From Limnohabitans sp. JirII-31 (GTDB taxonomy: Bacteria > Pseudomonadota > Gammaproteobacteria > Burkholderiales > Burkholderiaceae_C), in assembly GCF_002778315.1 (NCBI RefSeq), contig NZ_NESA01000002.1, forward strand, positions 62,001 to 126,000: DNA of 64,000 bases, read 5' to 3'. The number at the start of each line of letters is the position of its first letter. Positions within the stretch are counted from its first letter, which is position 1. Below are positions 49,938 to 58,169 of the stretch, piece after piece. The notes under the pieces were generated by a model that had not been told where the DNA came from, made no database searches, and saw nothing but the letters and a program-made list of their open reading frames with translations. Both the position numbers and the translations under genes were made by a program.

Positions 49938-50837
49938 ATGGCATCGCTGATTTGCGGCTCGCTCGCGTTTGACTCCATCATGAGCTTTGAGGGCCGCTTT
50001 GCTGAGCAAATCTTGCCCGAACAGCTGCACATTTTGAACGTATCTTTTTTAGTGCCTGCCCTGCGTCGCGACTATGGTGGTTGTGCTGGCAACATTGCCT
50101 ATAGTTTGAAAATCTTAGGCGGTACACCCTTGCCCATGGCCACTTTGGGCATTGACGGCACGGACTATTTGCAGCGTTTGAAAAACTTGGGCATTGCCAC
50201 TGAATATGTGCGTCAAGTTGAAGGGGCATACACTGCACAGGCCATGATCATGACCGATCATGACAACAACCAAATCACGGCTTTCCATCCAGGCGCCATG
50301 ATGCAGGCGCACACCACACGTATCGAAAAGCGTGGCGATATCAAGTTAGGCATCATTTCTCCCGACGGACGTGATGCGATGTTGCAGCATGCCGAGCAAT
50401 TCAACGCAGCCGACATTCCTTTTGTATTCGATCCAGGTCAAGGCTTGCCCATGTTTGACGGTGTTGAGTTGGCGCGTTTCATCGACCAATCCACCTGGGT
50501 CACGGTCAACGACTACGAAGGCAAGATGCTCTGTGACCGCACAGGCCTGAGCAGTGCGGATATCTCGCGCCGTGTCCAAGGCTTGGTCGTGACTTTGGGG
50601 GCTGAAGGATGTGAAGTCTGGATCGATGGTGAAAAAACGCTGCTCCCACCCGTCAAAGCACAAGCAGTGGTAGATCCCACAGGGTGTGGCGATGCGTGGC
50701 GCGGTGCTTTGTTGTTTGGCCTTGAGCAAGGCTGGTCACTTGCCAAATGTGCAGCTTTGGGCAATCAGGTGGGCGCCCTGAAAATTGCACAACGTGGCCC
50801 ACAAAACTACAGCGTTGACGGTTTGTCTGTGGCTTGA
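49938..50837 (+). CDS. PfkB-family carbohydrate/nucleoside kinase (adenosine kinase-like)
   Basis: This 299-residue ribokinase-like protein has GGCAGNIAYSL, an FDPGQGLP substrate-side segment, VTLGAEGCEVW and the PfkB signature DPTGCGDAWRGALL with catalytic Asp, plus the terminal NQVGALKIAQRGPQ helix. The substrate cannot be read from sequence; adenosine or another nucleoside or sugar is likely. RBS TGAGAAAG lies 10 nt upstream. Its last 31 nt overlap the convergent DUF167 gene. Confidence 0.88.
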   Translation: MASLICGSLAFDSIMSFEGRFAEQILPEQLHILNVSFLVPALRRDYGGCAGNIAYSLKILGGTPLPMATLGIDGTDYLQRLKNLGIATEYVRQVEGAYTAQAMIMTDHDNNQITAFHPGAMMQAHTTRIEKRGDIKLGIISPDGRDAMLQHAEQFNAADIPFVFDPGQGLPMFDGVELARFIDQSTWVTVNDYEGKMLCDRTGLSSADISRRVQGLVVTLGAEGCEVWIDGEKTLLPPVKAQAVVDPTGCGDAWRGALLFGLEQGWSLAKCAALGNQVGALKIAQRGPQNYSVDGLSVA

Positions 50838-51142
50838 TCGCGCAGTGCCGACCAGTTCGCATGGCTGCTCACGGCAGCACTCACACGCAACTGTTTGCGT
50901 TTAGATGTTTGCCCACGTGCCAAACTGATATGGCTTTTGGCCACTTGCAAGGTGCTTGCCAACCATGCCATCAATGCCAAGTTGGCTTTGCCATCTACCG
51001 GTGGTGCATGTAAACGCACACGTAACGCACCATCGTGCAACCCATCCGCCTGGGTACGTGTGGCATTGGGAATCACGTGAATATCCACGATGACACTTCC
51101 ATCTTTGTCCGTTCGCAAAAAGCTCAGTTTGGGTAAAGGCAT
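50807..51142 (-). CDS. DUF167 (YggU-like) protein
   Basis: This 111-residue conserved protein of unknown function carries the family pattern VIPNATRTQADG, ALRVRLHAPPVDGKANLALMAWLA and SLARGQTSKRKQLRV. It is soluble. It is transcribed toward the PfkB kinase gene with a 31-bp tail-to-tail overlap. A terminator of the upstream histone-like gene lies just before its start, so it probably has its own promoter. Confidence 0.85.
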   Translation of the reverse strand: MPLPKLSFLRTDKDGSVIVDIHVIPNATRTQADGLHDGALRVRLHAPPVDGKANLALMAWLASTLQVAKSHISLARGQTSKRKQLRVSAAVSSHANWSALRDQATDKPSTL

Positions 51143-51151
51143 GACGAGGCT

Positions 51152-51186
51152 AAATAAAAAGCCCGAGGCCTTGCGGCTTCGGGCTT
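51152..51186 (-). terminator. Rho-independent terminator of the histone H1-like gene
   Basis: Read on the minus strand, AAGCCCGAAGCC / GGCCTCGGGCTT (51175-51186 and 51159-51170) forms a stem of about 12 positions with one mismatch and a GCAA tetraloop, followed by TTTTTATTT. Confidence 0.85.
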
Positions 51187-51221
51187 GAGCTGACGGAGAA
51201 CCGTCGCCACTGATACTGAAA

Positions 51222-51665
51222 TCAGGGCTTGCTGGCGGTCGGGAATGGCCACGCAGCTTGGGGGTTCAGCGTCGTCTGCGCAGGGGCAGCGGGTGCTTTC
51301 GCAGCTTTCTTGGCGGCTGGTTTTTTGGCGGCTTTCTTGGCAGCAGGCTTTTTAGCAGCTGGTTTTTTGGCAGCAGCTTTTTTCGCTACTTTCTTGGCTG
51401 CAACCTTTTTGGCTGCTGGCTTTTTAGCGGCTGCTTTTTTAGCAACAGGCTTCTTAGCTGCAACTTTTTTAGCTGCTGGCTTTTTGGCCGCTACTTTTTT
51501 AGCAACAGGCTTCTTAGCTGCAACTTTTTTAGCTGCTGGCTTTTTGGCTGCTACTTTTTTAGCTGCTGGCTTTTTAGCGGCTACTTTCTTGGCTGCGGGC
51601 TTTTTGGCCACAACAGCTTTCTTTGCGGGGGCCTTTTTAGCGGCCGGTTTTTTTGCAGTTGCCAT
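51222..51665 (-). CDS. Histone H1-like Lys/Ala/Pro-rich DNA-binding protein
   Basis: This 147-residue, extremely basic protein consists mostly of [14 protein letters not shown] decapeptide repeats (residues ~5-125), then a short [26 protein letters not shown] tail with the only aromatic residues. It resembles the C-terminal domain of eukaryotic histone H1 and bacterial H1-like proteins that bind DNA (or RNA) non-specifically. It has RBS TAGGAG and its own terminator, so it is a monocistronic gene. The repeats are nearly identical at DNA level, so copy number may vary between strains. Confidence 0.85.
   Translation of the reverse strand: MATAKKPAAKKAPAKKAVVAKKPAAKKVAAKKPAAKKVAAKKPAAKKVAAKKPVAKKVAAKKPAAKKVAAKKPVAKKAAAKKPAAKKVAAKKVAKKAAAKKPAAKKPAAKKAAKKPAAKKAAKAPAAPAQTTLNPQAAWPFPTASKP
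51431..51590 (-). repeat. 60-bp tandem repeats in the H1-like gene
   Basis: Bases 51434-51486 recur almost unchanged at +60 (51494-51546), including the stretch AGCAACAGGCTTCTTAGCTG. A partial third unit follows. Each 60-bp unit encodes two decapeptides. Confidence 0.85.
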
Positions 51666-51853
51666 TTTTATGTTCTCCTAGATCAAGTTGAGATCATTGG
51701 GTGAAAAGCACTTCGCATCTGTTGGAGCATGCAAAGCGATTCATGGCGCTGGACCCGGGTCCAACCCCATGAACACAGTGAGTCCGGCACATCACCTCGA
51801 AGTGGGTGTTTGTGTCTGTGACGGACAAATTGGGTGACATAGTGTGTGTGATA
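51666..51853. other. Intergenic region between nrdB and the H1-like gene
   Basis: This 188-nt region has the H1 gene RBS at its left end and a perfect 14-bp palindrome TGGACCCGGGTCCA (51750-51763) in the middle. It must hold the H1-gene promoter and the end of the nrdAB transcript, but I found neither a convincing -35/-10 nor a terminator. Confidence 0.4.
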
Positions 51854-53065
51854 TCAATCCCAGGACAGAGCGCCACCTGATTGGTACTCGATCACACGGG
51901 TTTCAAAGAAATTGCGTTCCTTCTTGAGGTCGATCATCTCGCTCATCCAAGGGAAAGGGTTCTCTTCATTGGGGAACAACTGCTCCAAGCCAATTTGTGT
52001 GGCACGGCGGTTGGCGATGTAGCGCAAGTAACCCTTGAACATCGATGCATTCAAGCCCAGAACGCCACGTGGCATGGTGTCTTCGGCATAGCGGTATTCC
52101 AGTTCAACCGCCTTCATGAACAGCGCCTTGATTTCAGTTTTGAACTCAGCCGTCCACAACTGTGGGTTTTCAAGCTTGATGGTATTGATCAAGTCAATGC
52201 CAAAGTTGCAGTGCATGGACTCGTCACGCAAGATGTATTGGTACTGCTCAGCTGCGCCAGTCATTTTGTTTTGACGTCCCAAAGCCAGAATTTGGGTGAA
52301 ACCTACGTAGAAGAACAAGCCTTCCATCAAGCAGGCAAACACGATCAACGACTTCAGCAATGTTTGATCGGTCTCTTGCGTGCCCGTGTGAAAGTTGGGG
52401 TTCATGATCGCGTCGATGAACGGGATCAGGAACTCATCTTTATCGCGGATCGATTGCACTTCATGGTAGGCATTGAAGATCTCAGACTCATCCAAGCCCA
52501 ATGATTCCACAATGTATTGATAGGCATGGGTGTGAATGGCTTCTTCAAACGCTTGACGCAATAAGAACTGACGGCATTCAGGCGCTGTGATGTGACGGTA
52601 GGTACCCAACACAATGTTGTTGGCAGCCAAAGAGTCGGCCGTCACGAAGAAACCCAAGTTGCGTTTGATCAGGCGGCGCTCGTCGTCGCTCAAGCCATTG
52701 GGATCTTTCCACAACGCGATGTCACGCGTCATGTTCACTTCTTGTGGCATCCAGTGGTTGGCACATGTGGCGAGGTACTTTTCCCAAGCCCATTTGTATT
52801 TGAAAGGAACCAACTGGTTCACATCCGTTTGGCCATTGATGATGCGCTTGTCGGCAGCGTTCACGCGACGCTCGCTGGTCGCAGTGGCAATAGATGGTGT
52901 GGGAGATGTAGGTGCCGTTGCACCGTCATTGAGCGTGCGAACTGCGGCAGCAGGCTGTGTGGCTTGTGCTGCAGAAAGAGGTGGGAATTCCATCGAGCTG
53001 GCAGTTGTGCCGCTTGCTAAAGGTGATGGCGATGAGGGCTTGACTTCTTCGTCCCAGGTCAACAT
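51854..53065 (-). CDS. nrdB: Class Ia ribonucleotide reductase, small (radical) subunit NrdB
   Basis: The product has 403 residues. It is a ferritin-like R2 protein holding the diiron-tyrosyl radical cofactor. Ligand positions are visible: D144 in FVTADSL, E175 and H178 in [11 protein letters not shown], radical Tyr Y182, and later E/H ligands in CLMEGLFFY and [10 protein letters not shown]. The first ~75 residues are a Ser/Thr/Ala/Pro-rich extension without known domain. The C-terminal tail (Tyr, acidic) docks on NrdA. It is transcribed after nrdA with a 97-nt gap and has RBS GGAAAA. Confidence 0.96.
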   Translation of the reverse strand: MLTWDEEVKPSSPSPLASGTTASSMEFPPLSAAQATQPAAAVRTLNDGATAPTSPTPSIATATSERRVNAADKRIINGQTDVNQLVPFKYKWAWEKYLATCANHWMPQEVNMTRDIALWKDPNGLSDDERRLIKRNLGFFVTADSLAANNIVLGTYRHITAPECRQFLLRQAFEEAIHTHAYQYIVESLGLDESEIFNAYHEVQSIRDKDEFLIPFIDAIMNPNFHTGTQETDQTLLKSLIVFACLMEGLFFYVGFTQILALGRQNKMTGAAEQYQYILRDESMHCNFGIDLINTIKLENPQLWTAEFKTEIKALFMKAVELEYRYAEDTMPRGVLGLNASMFKGYLRYIANRRATQIGLEQLFPNEENPFPWMSEMIDLKKERNFFETRVIEYQSGGALSWD

Positions 53066-53162
53066 AGAAAATTTTCCAATACGCTAATTATGAATGCAAC
53101 GAAGAGAAACGCAAAGCGTTGATTCACTTCGTTGCTTATTTTTGTTGCTCAATTGCAAAAAA

Positions 53163-56081
53163 TCACTGACACGATTCGCAGGTGGGATCGTCCACACCAC
53201 AGAACTTGATGTCAGTGGCAGGGATGGCATTCATCTGTGCTTGCGCAGCAGCGGCTGCTGCTTCGAGCGCACTCATGCCACTGGTGCTGGCACCGCTGGA
53301 AGACACCGCGTTGTGCGAGCCTGCTTGTACAGTGGATTTCTCCACTTGTTGTGCGCTGGATGTGCGCAGGTAGTACGTGGTCTTCAAGCCGCGCAACCAT
53401 GCGAGCTTGTAGGTCTCGTCGAGCTTCTTGCCCGATGCGCCGGCCATGTAGATGTTGAGCGACTGTGCTTGGTCGATCCATTTTTGGCGACGTGCAGCCG
53501 CTTCAACCAACCAGGTGGCTTCGACTTCAAAAGCAGTGGCATACAGAGCTTTGATTTCTTGTGGCACGCGGTCAATGGGTCGCAGCGAACCATCAAAGTG
53601 TTTCAGGTCCATCACCATCACGTCATCCCACAGACCTAAGCGTTTCAAGTCACGCACCAAGTAGCTGTTGATCACCGTGAATTCACCCGACAAGTTGGAC
53701 TTGACCGAGAGGTTGCCAAAGCAAGGTTCGATCGAAGCGTCCACGCCAATGATGTTGGAGATGGTTGCCGTCGGTGCAATGGCCACGCAGTTGGAGTTGC
53801 GCATGCCGTCTTGTGCAATCTTTTTGCGCAGTGCATCCCAGTCCAGCGTGGCTGAGCGGTCCACTTCCACATAGCCGCCGCGCTCTTTGGCCAACATGTC
53901 CAAAGTGTCGAGGGGCAACAGGCCACGATCCCACAGAGAACCTTTGTAGCTGGAGTACTTGCCGCGCTCTTTGGCCAACTCGGTCGATGCCCAGTAAGCG
54001 TAGTAGCAAATCGCTTCCATCGATGTGTCGGCAAACTCCACCGCCGCTTGTGATGCGTAAGGAATGCGCATTTCATACAAGCTGTCTTGGAATGACATCA
54101 CGCCCAAGCCCACGGGGCGGTGGCGCAGGTTGGAGTCACGCGCTTTTTTCACTGCGTAGTAGTTGATGTCGATCACGTTGTCGAGCATGCGCATGGCGAC
54201 TGTGATGGTGCGTTTGAGTTTGTCGTGGTCGAGCTCTTTGCCGTTGGGGCCGTCTTTCAAGTGCTGCGACAGGTTCACCGAACCCAGGTTACACACCGCT
54301 GTTTCGGTGTCGCTGGTGTTGAGCGTGATCTCTGTACACAAGTTGGACGAGTGCACCACGCCTGCATGTTGTTGGGGTGAACGCACGTTGCATGCATCTT
54401 TGAAAGTGATCCAGGGATGGCCAGTTTCAAACAGCATGGAGAGCATCTTGCGCCACATGTCTGTGGCTTGCACTGTTTTGCTAGGTTTGATTTCGCCGCG
54501 GCGTGCCTTTTCTTCGTAAGCCACATAGGCTTTCTCGAACGCTGAGCCAAACAGATCGTGCAGATCAGGCACATCAGAAGGGGAGAACAAGGTCCACTCA
54601 CCCTTTTCCATCACGCGACGCATGAACAAATCAGGAATCCAGTTGGCCGTGTTCATGTCGTGGGTGCGGCGGCGGTCATCACCGGTGTTTTTGCGCAGTT
54701 CCAGGAACTCTTCTATGTCCAAGTGCCAAGTTTCCAAGTAGGTGCACACAGCACCTTTGCGTTTGCCACCTTGGTTGACGGCCACGGCGGTGTCATTGAC
54801 CACCTTCAGGAAAGGCACCACACCTTGTGACTCGCCATTGGTGCCTTTGATGTGGCTGCCCAAAGCACGCACACGTGTCCAGTCGTTACCCAAGCCGCCT
54901 GCAAATTTGGACAGCAGGGCGTTTTCTTTGATCGACTCATAAATACCGTCCAAGTGATCGGGCACCGTGGTCAAGTAGCAGCTAGAGAGCTGTGAGCGCA
55001 ACGTGCCGCTGTTGAACAGCGTCGGGGTACTCGACATGAAGTCGAACGATGACAAAACTTCGTAGAACTCAATGGCGCGGGCTTCACGGTCAATTTCGTC
55101 CAGCGACAAGCCCATGGCCACGCGCATGAAGAAGGCTTGCGGCAGCTCAATGCGTTGTTTGCGCACGTGCAGGAAATAGCGGTCATACAGCGTTTGCAGA
55201 CCCAGGTAATCAAACTTCAAGTCACGGTCGGCTTTGAGTGCCAGACCCAAACGCTTCAAATCAAATTGCAACAGGCGCTCATCCAGTAAGTCGTTGTCCA
55301 CACCCTTCTTGATGAATTGTGGGAAGTAGTCGGCATAGTGTTGATCCATGTCCGAGTGAGCCACTTCTTGGCCCAACACTTCGCGCACGATGGTGTGCAT
55401 CAACAAACGTGCGGTGGCATAGGTGTAGTCAGGGTCTTTTTCGATCAACGTACGAGTCGCCAAAATGGCGGCCTTGTACACCTCGTCCATAGGCACACCG
55501 TCATACAGGTTGCGCATGGTCTCTGCCATGATGGGTTCGGGCTTGACATCTGCGCCCAAGCCCGTGCATGCGTCATGGATCAAGCCTTGCAGATGGTTCA
55601 GGTCAAGGGGGACACGTTGTCCGCCATCGATCACATGCAGCGCAGGTACGGCGGGAGTTTGTTGTTCTTTGGTATGTGCACGTTCCTGGGTACGACGCTC
55701 GCGGTACAGCACATACGCACGCGCGATTTCGTGATGACCACCGCGCATCAAGCCCAACTCCACCTGGTCTTGCACGTCTTCAATATGGAACGTGCCACCG
55801 CCTGGGCGTGAGCGCATCAGCGCACGCACCACACCTTGCGTGAGTGAATCCACCACTTCGCGTACGCTGGCTGATGCCGCGCCTTGCGTGCCATGCACCG
55901 CCAAAAACGCTTTCATCATCGCTACCGCAATCTTGGCCGGTTCGAATGGCACCACAGCGCCATTGCGGCGAATGATTTGGTAGTGCGTCAACATCGAGAC
56001 GTTGTCTGAAGCGACCCTGTCTTGAGGTGTCGATTGGTGGCTTGTGCTGGCAGTAGATGCCGCAGTTTCAGCGATTTGCAT
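53163..56081 (-). CDS. nrdA: Class Ia ribonucleotide reductase, catalytic subunit NrdA
   Basis: This 972-residue protein reduces ribonucleoside diphosphates. The start ATG (56079-56081) follows AAGGAAG; a longer in-frame extension reaches the promoter region and is rejected. The N terminus has two ATP-cone-like segments: IIRRNGAVVPFEPAKIAVAM, and HVIDGGQRVPLDLNHLQGLI with DGVPMDEVYKAAI. Catalytic Cys motifs are LSSCYLT, NLCTEITL and CNLGSVNLS, with the finger-loop MRNSNCVAIAPTATISNIIG and radical-path Tyr pair (KTTYYLRT). The tail ends CESCQ, the redox-active pair for thioredoxin/glutaredoxin. ATP cones imply dATP feedback. Transcription is probably controlled by NrdR (two boxes upstream). 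Confidence 0.97.
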   Translation of the reverse strand: MQIAETAASTASTSHQSTPQDRVASDNVSMLTHYQIIRRNGAVVPFEPAKIAVAMMKAFLAVHGTQGAASASVREVVDSLTQGVVRALMRSRPGGGTFHIEDVQDQVELGLMRGGHHEIARAYVLYRERRTQERAHTKEQQTPAVPALHVIDGGQRVPLDLNHLQGLIHDACTGLGADVKPEPIMAETMRNLYDGVPMDEVYKAAILATRTLIEKDPDYTYATARLLMHTIVREVLGQEVAHSDMDQHYADYFPQFIKKGVDNDLLDERLLQFDLKRLGLALKADRDLKFDYLGLQTLYDRYFLHVRKQRIELPQAFFMRVAMGLSLDEIDREARAIEFYEVLSSFDFMSSTPTLFNSGTLRSQLSSCYLTTVPDHLDGIYESIKENALLSKFAGGLGNDWTRVRALGSHIKGTNGESQGVVPFLKVVNDTAVAVNQGGKRKGAVCTYLETWHLDIEEFLELRKNTGDDRRRTHDMNTANWIPDLFMRRVMEKGEWTLFSPSDVPDLHDLFGSAFEKAYVAYEEKARRGEIKPSKTVQATDMWRKMLSMLFETGHPWITFKDACNVRSPQQHAGVVHSSNLCTEITLNTSDTETAVCNLGSVNLSQHLKDGPNGKELDHDKLKRTITVAMRMLDNVIDINYYAVKKARDSNLRHRPVGLGVMSFQDSLYEMRIPYASQAAVEFADTSMEAICYYAYWASTELAKERGKYSSYKGSLWDRGLLPLDTLDMLAKERGGYVEVDRSATLDWDALRKKIAQDGMRNSNCVAIAPTATISNIIGVDASIEPCFGNLSVKSNLSGEFTVINSYLVRDLKRLGLWDDVMVMDLKHFDGSLRPIDRVPQEIKALYATAFEVEATWLVEAAARRQKWIDQAQSLNIYMAGASGKKLDETYKLAWLRGLKTTYYLRTSSAQQVEKSTVQAGSHNAVSSSGASTSGMSALEAAAAAAQAQMNAIPATDIKFCGVDDPTCESCQ

Positions 56082-56163
56082 GACGTGTTCTTCCTTGTTA
56101 TATCTAGACGTTGCTGGTGGTCTTGGCAGCGTGCGTGTTTTGTCTGCCTGAGGTACCTTGGAT

Positions 56164-56186
56164 GCGCACTTTGTAGCAAAGTGCGC
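56164..56186. other. Perfect 10-bp hairpin in the nrdA 5' UTR
   Basis: GCGCACTTTG (56164-56173), loop TAG, CAAAGTGCGC (56177-56186). The nrdA promoter predicts a start near 56194, so this stem would begin within about ten bases of the mRNA 5' end. Confidence 0.7.
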
Positions 56187-56198
56187 CATCAACAGGAC

Positions 56199-56214
56199 AC
56201 ACTATATCTGGTGT
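56199..56214 (-). promoter_or_regulatory. NrdR box 1 overlapping the nrdA -10
   Basis: ACACTATATCTGGTGT matches the NrdR consensus (acaCwAtATaTwGtgt) at 14 of 16 positions. It covers the -10 hexamer of nrdA. Confidence 0.85.
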
Positions 56215-56229
56215 TGAACCACCCTTCAA
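56201..56229 (-). promoter_or_regulatory. nrdA sigma70-type promoter
   Basis: Minus strand: -35 TTGAAG (56224-56229), 17-bp spacer, -10 TATAGT (56201-56206). Spacing is ideal and both hexamers are close to consensus. The expected start is near 56194, giving a 5' UTR of about 110 nt. Confidence 0.75.
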
Positions 56230-56230
56230 G

Positions 56231-56246
56231 ACACTAGGGGTAGTGT
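56231..56246 (-). promoter_or_regulatory. NrdR box 2 upstream of the nrdA -35
   Basis: ACACTAGGGGTAGTGT has perfect palindromic arms and matches the NrdR consensus at 12 of 16 positions. The gap to box 1 is 16 bp (centres 32 bp apart, three helical turns), the spacing typical of NrdR sites. Confidence 0.8.
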
Positions 56247-56466
56247 TTTAAGGTGTAGAAATTGATTTCTTGTGGCGGGTGTTGTGTCATAGCCCCAGGT
56301 ACATTTTTGGCGCATGCAATCCGGGCCCAATCGGCATGCGGGTGTGCAAATGAAACGCTTGATTTATGGGCCTTTGGGGCATGTTTGACGCGCCAATGCC
56401 CATGCAGACATGGGATGTGAAATACGGTGAATCAGCAGCGCACAGCGCAGGTGCACGCGAAAGGGC
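56247..56466. other. Intergenic region between nrdA promoter and ampD
   Basis: No gene was found in these 220 nt. They contain two inverted repeats: CGCATGC (56311-56317) / GCATGCG (56334-56340), and CCCATG (56399-56404) / CATGGG (56409-56414) with a 4-nt loop. The second lies downstream of the ampD stop and could end that transcript, though no T-run follows. Confidence 0.35.
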
Positions 56467-57072
56467 TTAGGATTTTTTTTCTTCTGTCGATGAAAGAAAA
56501 ATATTTTCGGGAAAACACCTGTCCGGCCAACCCAAGTACTGTTGCAAAAACCGCCACTCAAAGCCAGCACCTGGGTCTTGTTTGCGCCCAGGCGCCACGT
56601 GTTCGTGTCCCGCTATGTGTGCAATTGGATAGTGTTGTGCGATGGCTGTGGTCAGGTGCCCCAGCGTTTCGTACTGTGGTTCTTCAAAACGCTGGCCATC
56701 CAGGCCTTCGAGTTCAACCCCAATCGAGTCGTTGTTGCAATCGTCGCGTCCCCGGTAGTGCGAGCGTCCTGCATGCCAGGCCCGGTCATCACAACTGACA
56801 AACTGCACCAGGTCACCATTGCGCCGGATCAAGAAGTGGGCCGACACCTCCATGCCACGAATGTGCGCAAAGTAAGGATGGGCGTCCCAGTCCAGGGTAT
56901 TGGTGAACAAGGCCTGCACTTCGGGGCCGCCGTACTGCCCTGGCGGCAAGCTGATGGCATGGACCACCACCAAATCCACCTCAGCACCTGGTGGGCGTGG
57001 CCCAAAGTTGGGTGAATGGATGTGCCGGGCAAACTGGTACCAGCCTTGGCGCCACAGCGTATCAACCGTCAA
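56467..57072 (-). CDS. ampD: 1,6-anhydro-N-acetylmuramyl-L-alanine amidase AmpD
   Basis: The product has 201 residues (E. coli 183). I chose TTG (57070-57072) as start because GAGGG lies 7 nt upstream, it follows the preceding stop by 10 nt, and the product begins (M)TVDTLWRQGWYQFAR as in AmpD. Zinc ligands and active site: H38 (VVHAISLPPG), H156 and D166 (IAGHEHVAPGRKQDPG), with E119 in GVELEG. It cleaves the peptide from anhydro-muropeptides in the cytoplasm, feeding Mpl. It ends in a Lys/Glu/Ser tail. It is last gene of a run with the PP0621-like and YpjD-like genes. Confidence 0.93.
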   Translation of the reverse strand: MTVDTLWRQGWYQFARHIHSPNFGPRPPGAEVDLVVVHAISLPPGQYGGPEVQALFTNTLDWDAHPYFAHIRGMEVSAHFLIRRNGDLVQFVSCDDRAWHAGRSHYRGRDDCNNDSIGVELEGLDGQRFEEPQYETLGHLTTAIAQHYPIAHIAGHEHVAPGRKQDPGAGFEWRFLQQYLGWPDRCFPENIFLSSTEEKKS

Positions 57073-57082
57073 GGTGTGGCCC

Positions 57083-57304
57083 TCAACCTTGCGCCTGCTG
57101 GCGATGTGCTTCGCTGCAATACACACCTTGCAGGCCTCGCACCGCATCGCTTTCTGGCAGGTGTACGCCACATTGGGCGCAAGTCACCATCGTTTGAGGA
57201 CCAGAGGGTTGACGCGACTTTTTGGTCTCCGTGTGTTGCGGGCGTTGCTGGCGAATCCACCAGATACCTCCCAATACCATCACCAGCAAGATCAGGTATT
57301 TCAT
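57083..57304 (-). CDS. PP0621-like small membrane protein
   Basis: This 73-residue protein has an N-terminal TM helix (MKYLILLVMVLGGIWWI), a basic linker (KKSRQ) and a C-terminal CAQCGVHLPESDAV...GVYCSEAHR segment with a Cys-x2-Cys and a further Cys/His that could form a zinc ribbon. Its function is unknown. The ATG overlaps the stop of the YpjD-like gene (ATGA) and ampD follows after 10 nt, so the three are one transcription unit. Confidence 0.8.
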   Translation of the reverse strand: MKYLILLVMVLGGIWWIRQQRPQHTETKKSRQPSGPQTMVTCAQCGVHLPESDAVRGLQGVYCSEAHRQQAQG

Positions 57305-58113
57305 AGGCTTCTGCCCAACACCACTTCCAGCACAAAGCGGGAACCGGCATAGCCCAGTAGCAACAAGCCAGAACCGATGTACAGCATGCGCACGGCGGTG
57401 CGGCCACGCCAGCCAAAGCGGCTGCGGCCAATCAGCAGCGCTGCGAAAGTCAGCCACGACAAAACAGAGAACACCGTTTTGTGGTTCCAGCGCCAGGCGG
57501 CTTGTTCACCATACAAGCTGTCGCCAAACAACCAGCCCGCAGCCAAGGTGGCTGTCAACAACGCAAAGCCGCCGGCGACAAAGCGAAACGTCAAGCGTTC
57601 CAGCGTTAGCAAAGGCAGGCCCACATGGGTGTCAGTGCCTGAGCGCATGTTTTTTTCTGCACGCATCATCAGCCACGCATGCACCACGGCGGCTGCAAAC
57701 AAACCATAAGAGGCAATGCCCAGTGCCCAATGCAACGGCAACCAAGGCGATGCGGCCATGTGCAAGGGCGCTCCTGGAAACACAGCGGCCAACAGCACCA
57801 CCACAGCACCCAAGCTGGCCAGTGTCCAGCGGATGCGCAGCTGTGGGAACCAATGCTGCTCCAATAAATAAAAGGTGAACATCAACCAAACCGTGACCGA
57901 CAAAGCAGGGGCAAAACCAAAACGCGCAAAACCCTCTTGTGCGCCAAACAGTGCAAACACCAAACCGAGCCCATGCAAGACCCATGGTACGGTCAACAAG
58001 CGGTGGCTGATTGAGCTGGCGATGCGCGGACCCATCAGCGCCGTCAAGGCATAGGCCGCCGCAGTGGGCAGGCCAAGCCATAAGCTGTGAGGGACGTCGC
58101 TGGCTAAAATCAT
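57301..58113 (-). CDS. YpjD/CcsA-like inner-membrane protein (cytochrome c assembly family)
   Basis: This 270-residue protein has about eight TM segments and the CcmC/CcsA/YpjD pattern (PWLPLHWALGIASYGLFAAAVVHAW in one helix, WRWNHKTVFSVLSWLTFAALL near the end, with conserved His residues). Its genes sit next to ffh in many proteobacteria, as here (divergent). A haem-handling role is suggested by the family, but the function of YpjD itself is not settled. On the minus strand TAAACT lies 6 nt before the ATG, with no RBS. Confidence 0.85.
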   Translation of the reverse strand: MILASDVPHSLWLGLPTAAAYALTALMGPRIASSISHRLLTVPWVLHGLGLVFALFGAQEGFARFGFAPALSVTVWLMFTFYLLEQHWFPQLRIRWTLASLGAVVVLLAAVFPGAPLHMAASPWLPLHWALGIASYGLFAAAVVHAWLMMRAEKNMRSGTDTHVGLPLLTLERLTFRFVAGGFALLTATLAAGWLFGDSLYGEQAAWRWNHKTVFSVLSWLTFAALLIGRSRFGWRGRTAVRMLYIGSGLLLLGYAGSRFVLEVVLGRSL

Positions 58114-58119
58114 GGTGCA

Positions 58120-58125
58120 AGTTTA
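58120..58125 (-). promoter_or_regulatory. -10-like TAAACT of the YpjD-like gene (leaderless candidate)
   Basis: Minus strand TAAACT, spacer TGCACC (6 nt), then ATG 58111-58113. No Shine-Dalgarno is present. Confidence 0.45.
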
Positions 58126-58169
58126 GCGTTTTGCTTGACCCATACACCAAACCCACCTTGGGGCTATTG

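Noticed and set aside
51431-51590. CRISPR-like regular repeats
   Set aside because: The 60-bp periodicity is in-frame coding repeat of the H1-like gene, without unique spacers.
51229-51704. Two overlapping plus-strand frames (about 150 codons) opposite the H1-like gene, Phe/Leu/Ala-rich and looking like membrane proteins
   Set aside because: They are the reverse complement of AAAAA/GCC-rich Lys/Ala repeats; the minus-strand gene has an RBS and terminator.
51815-51850. Possible NrdR half-box (GACATAGTGTGTGT) downstream of nrdB
   Set aside because: Only one arm matches and it is not near a promoter of an nrd gene.
56082-56192. Longer NrdA start (37 extra codons)
   Set aside because: It would start inside the predicted 5' UTR hairpin region next to the promoter and has no RBS; ATG 56081 has AAGGAAG.
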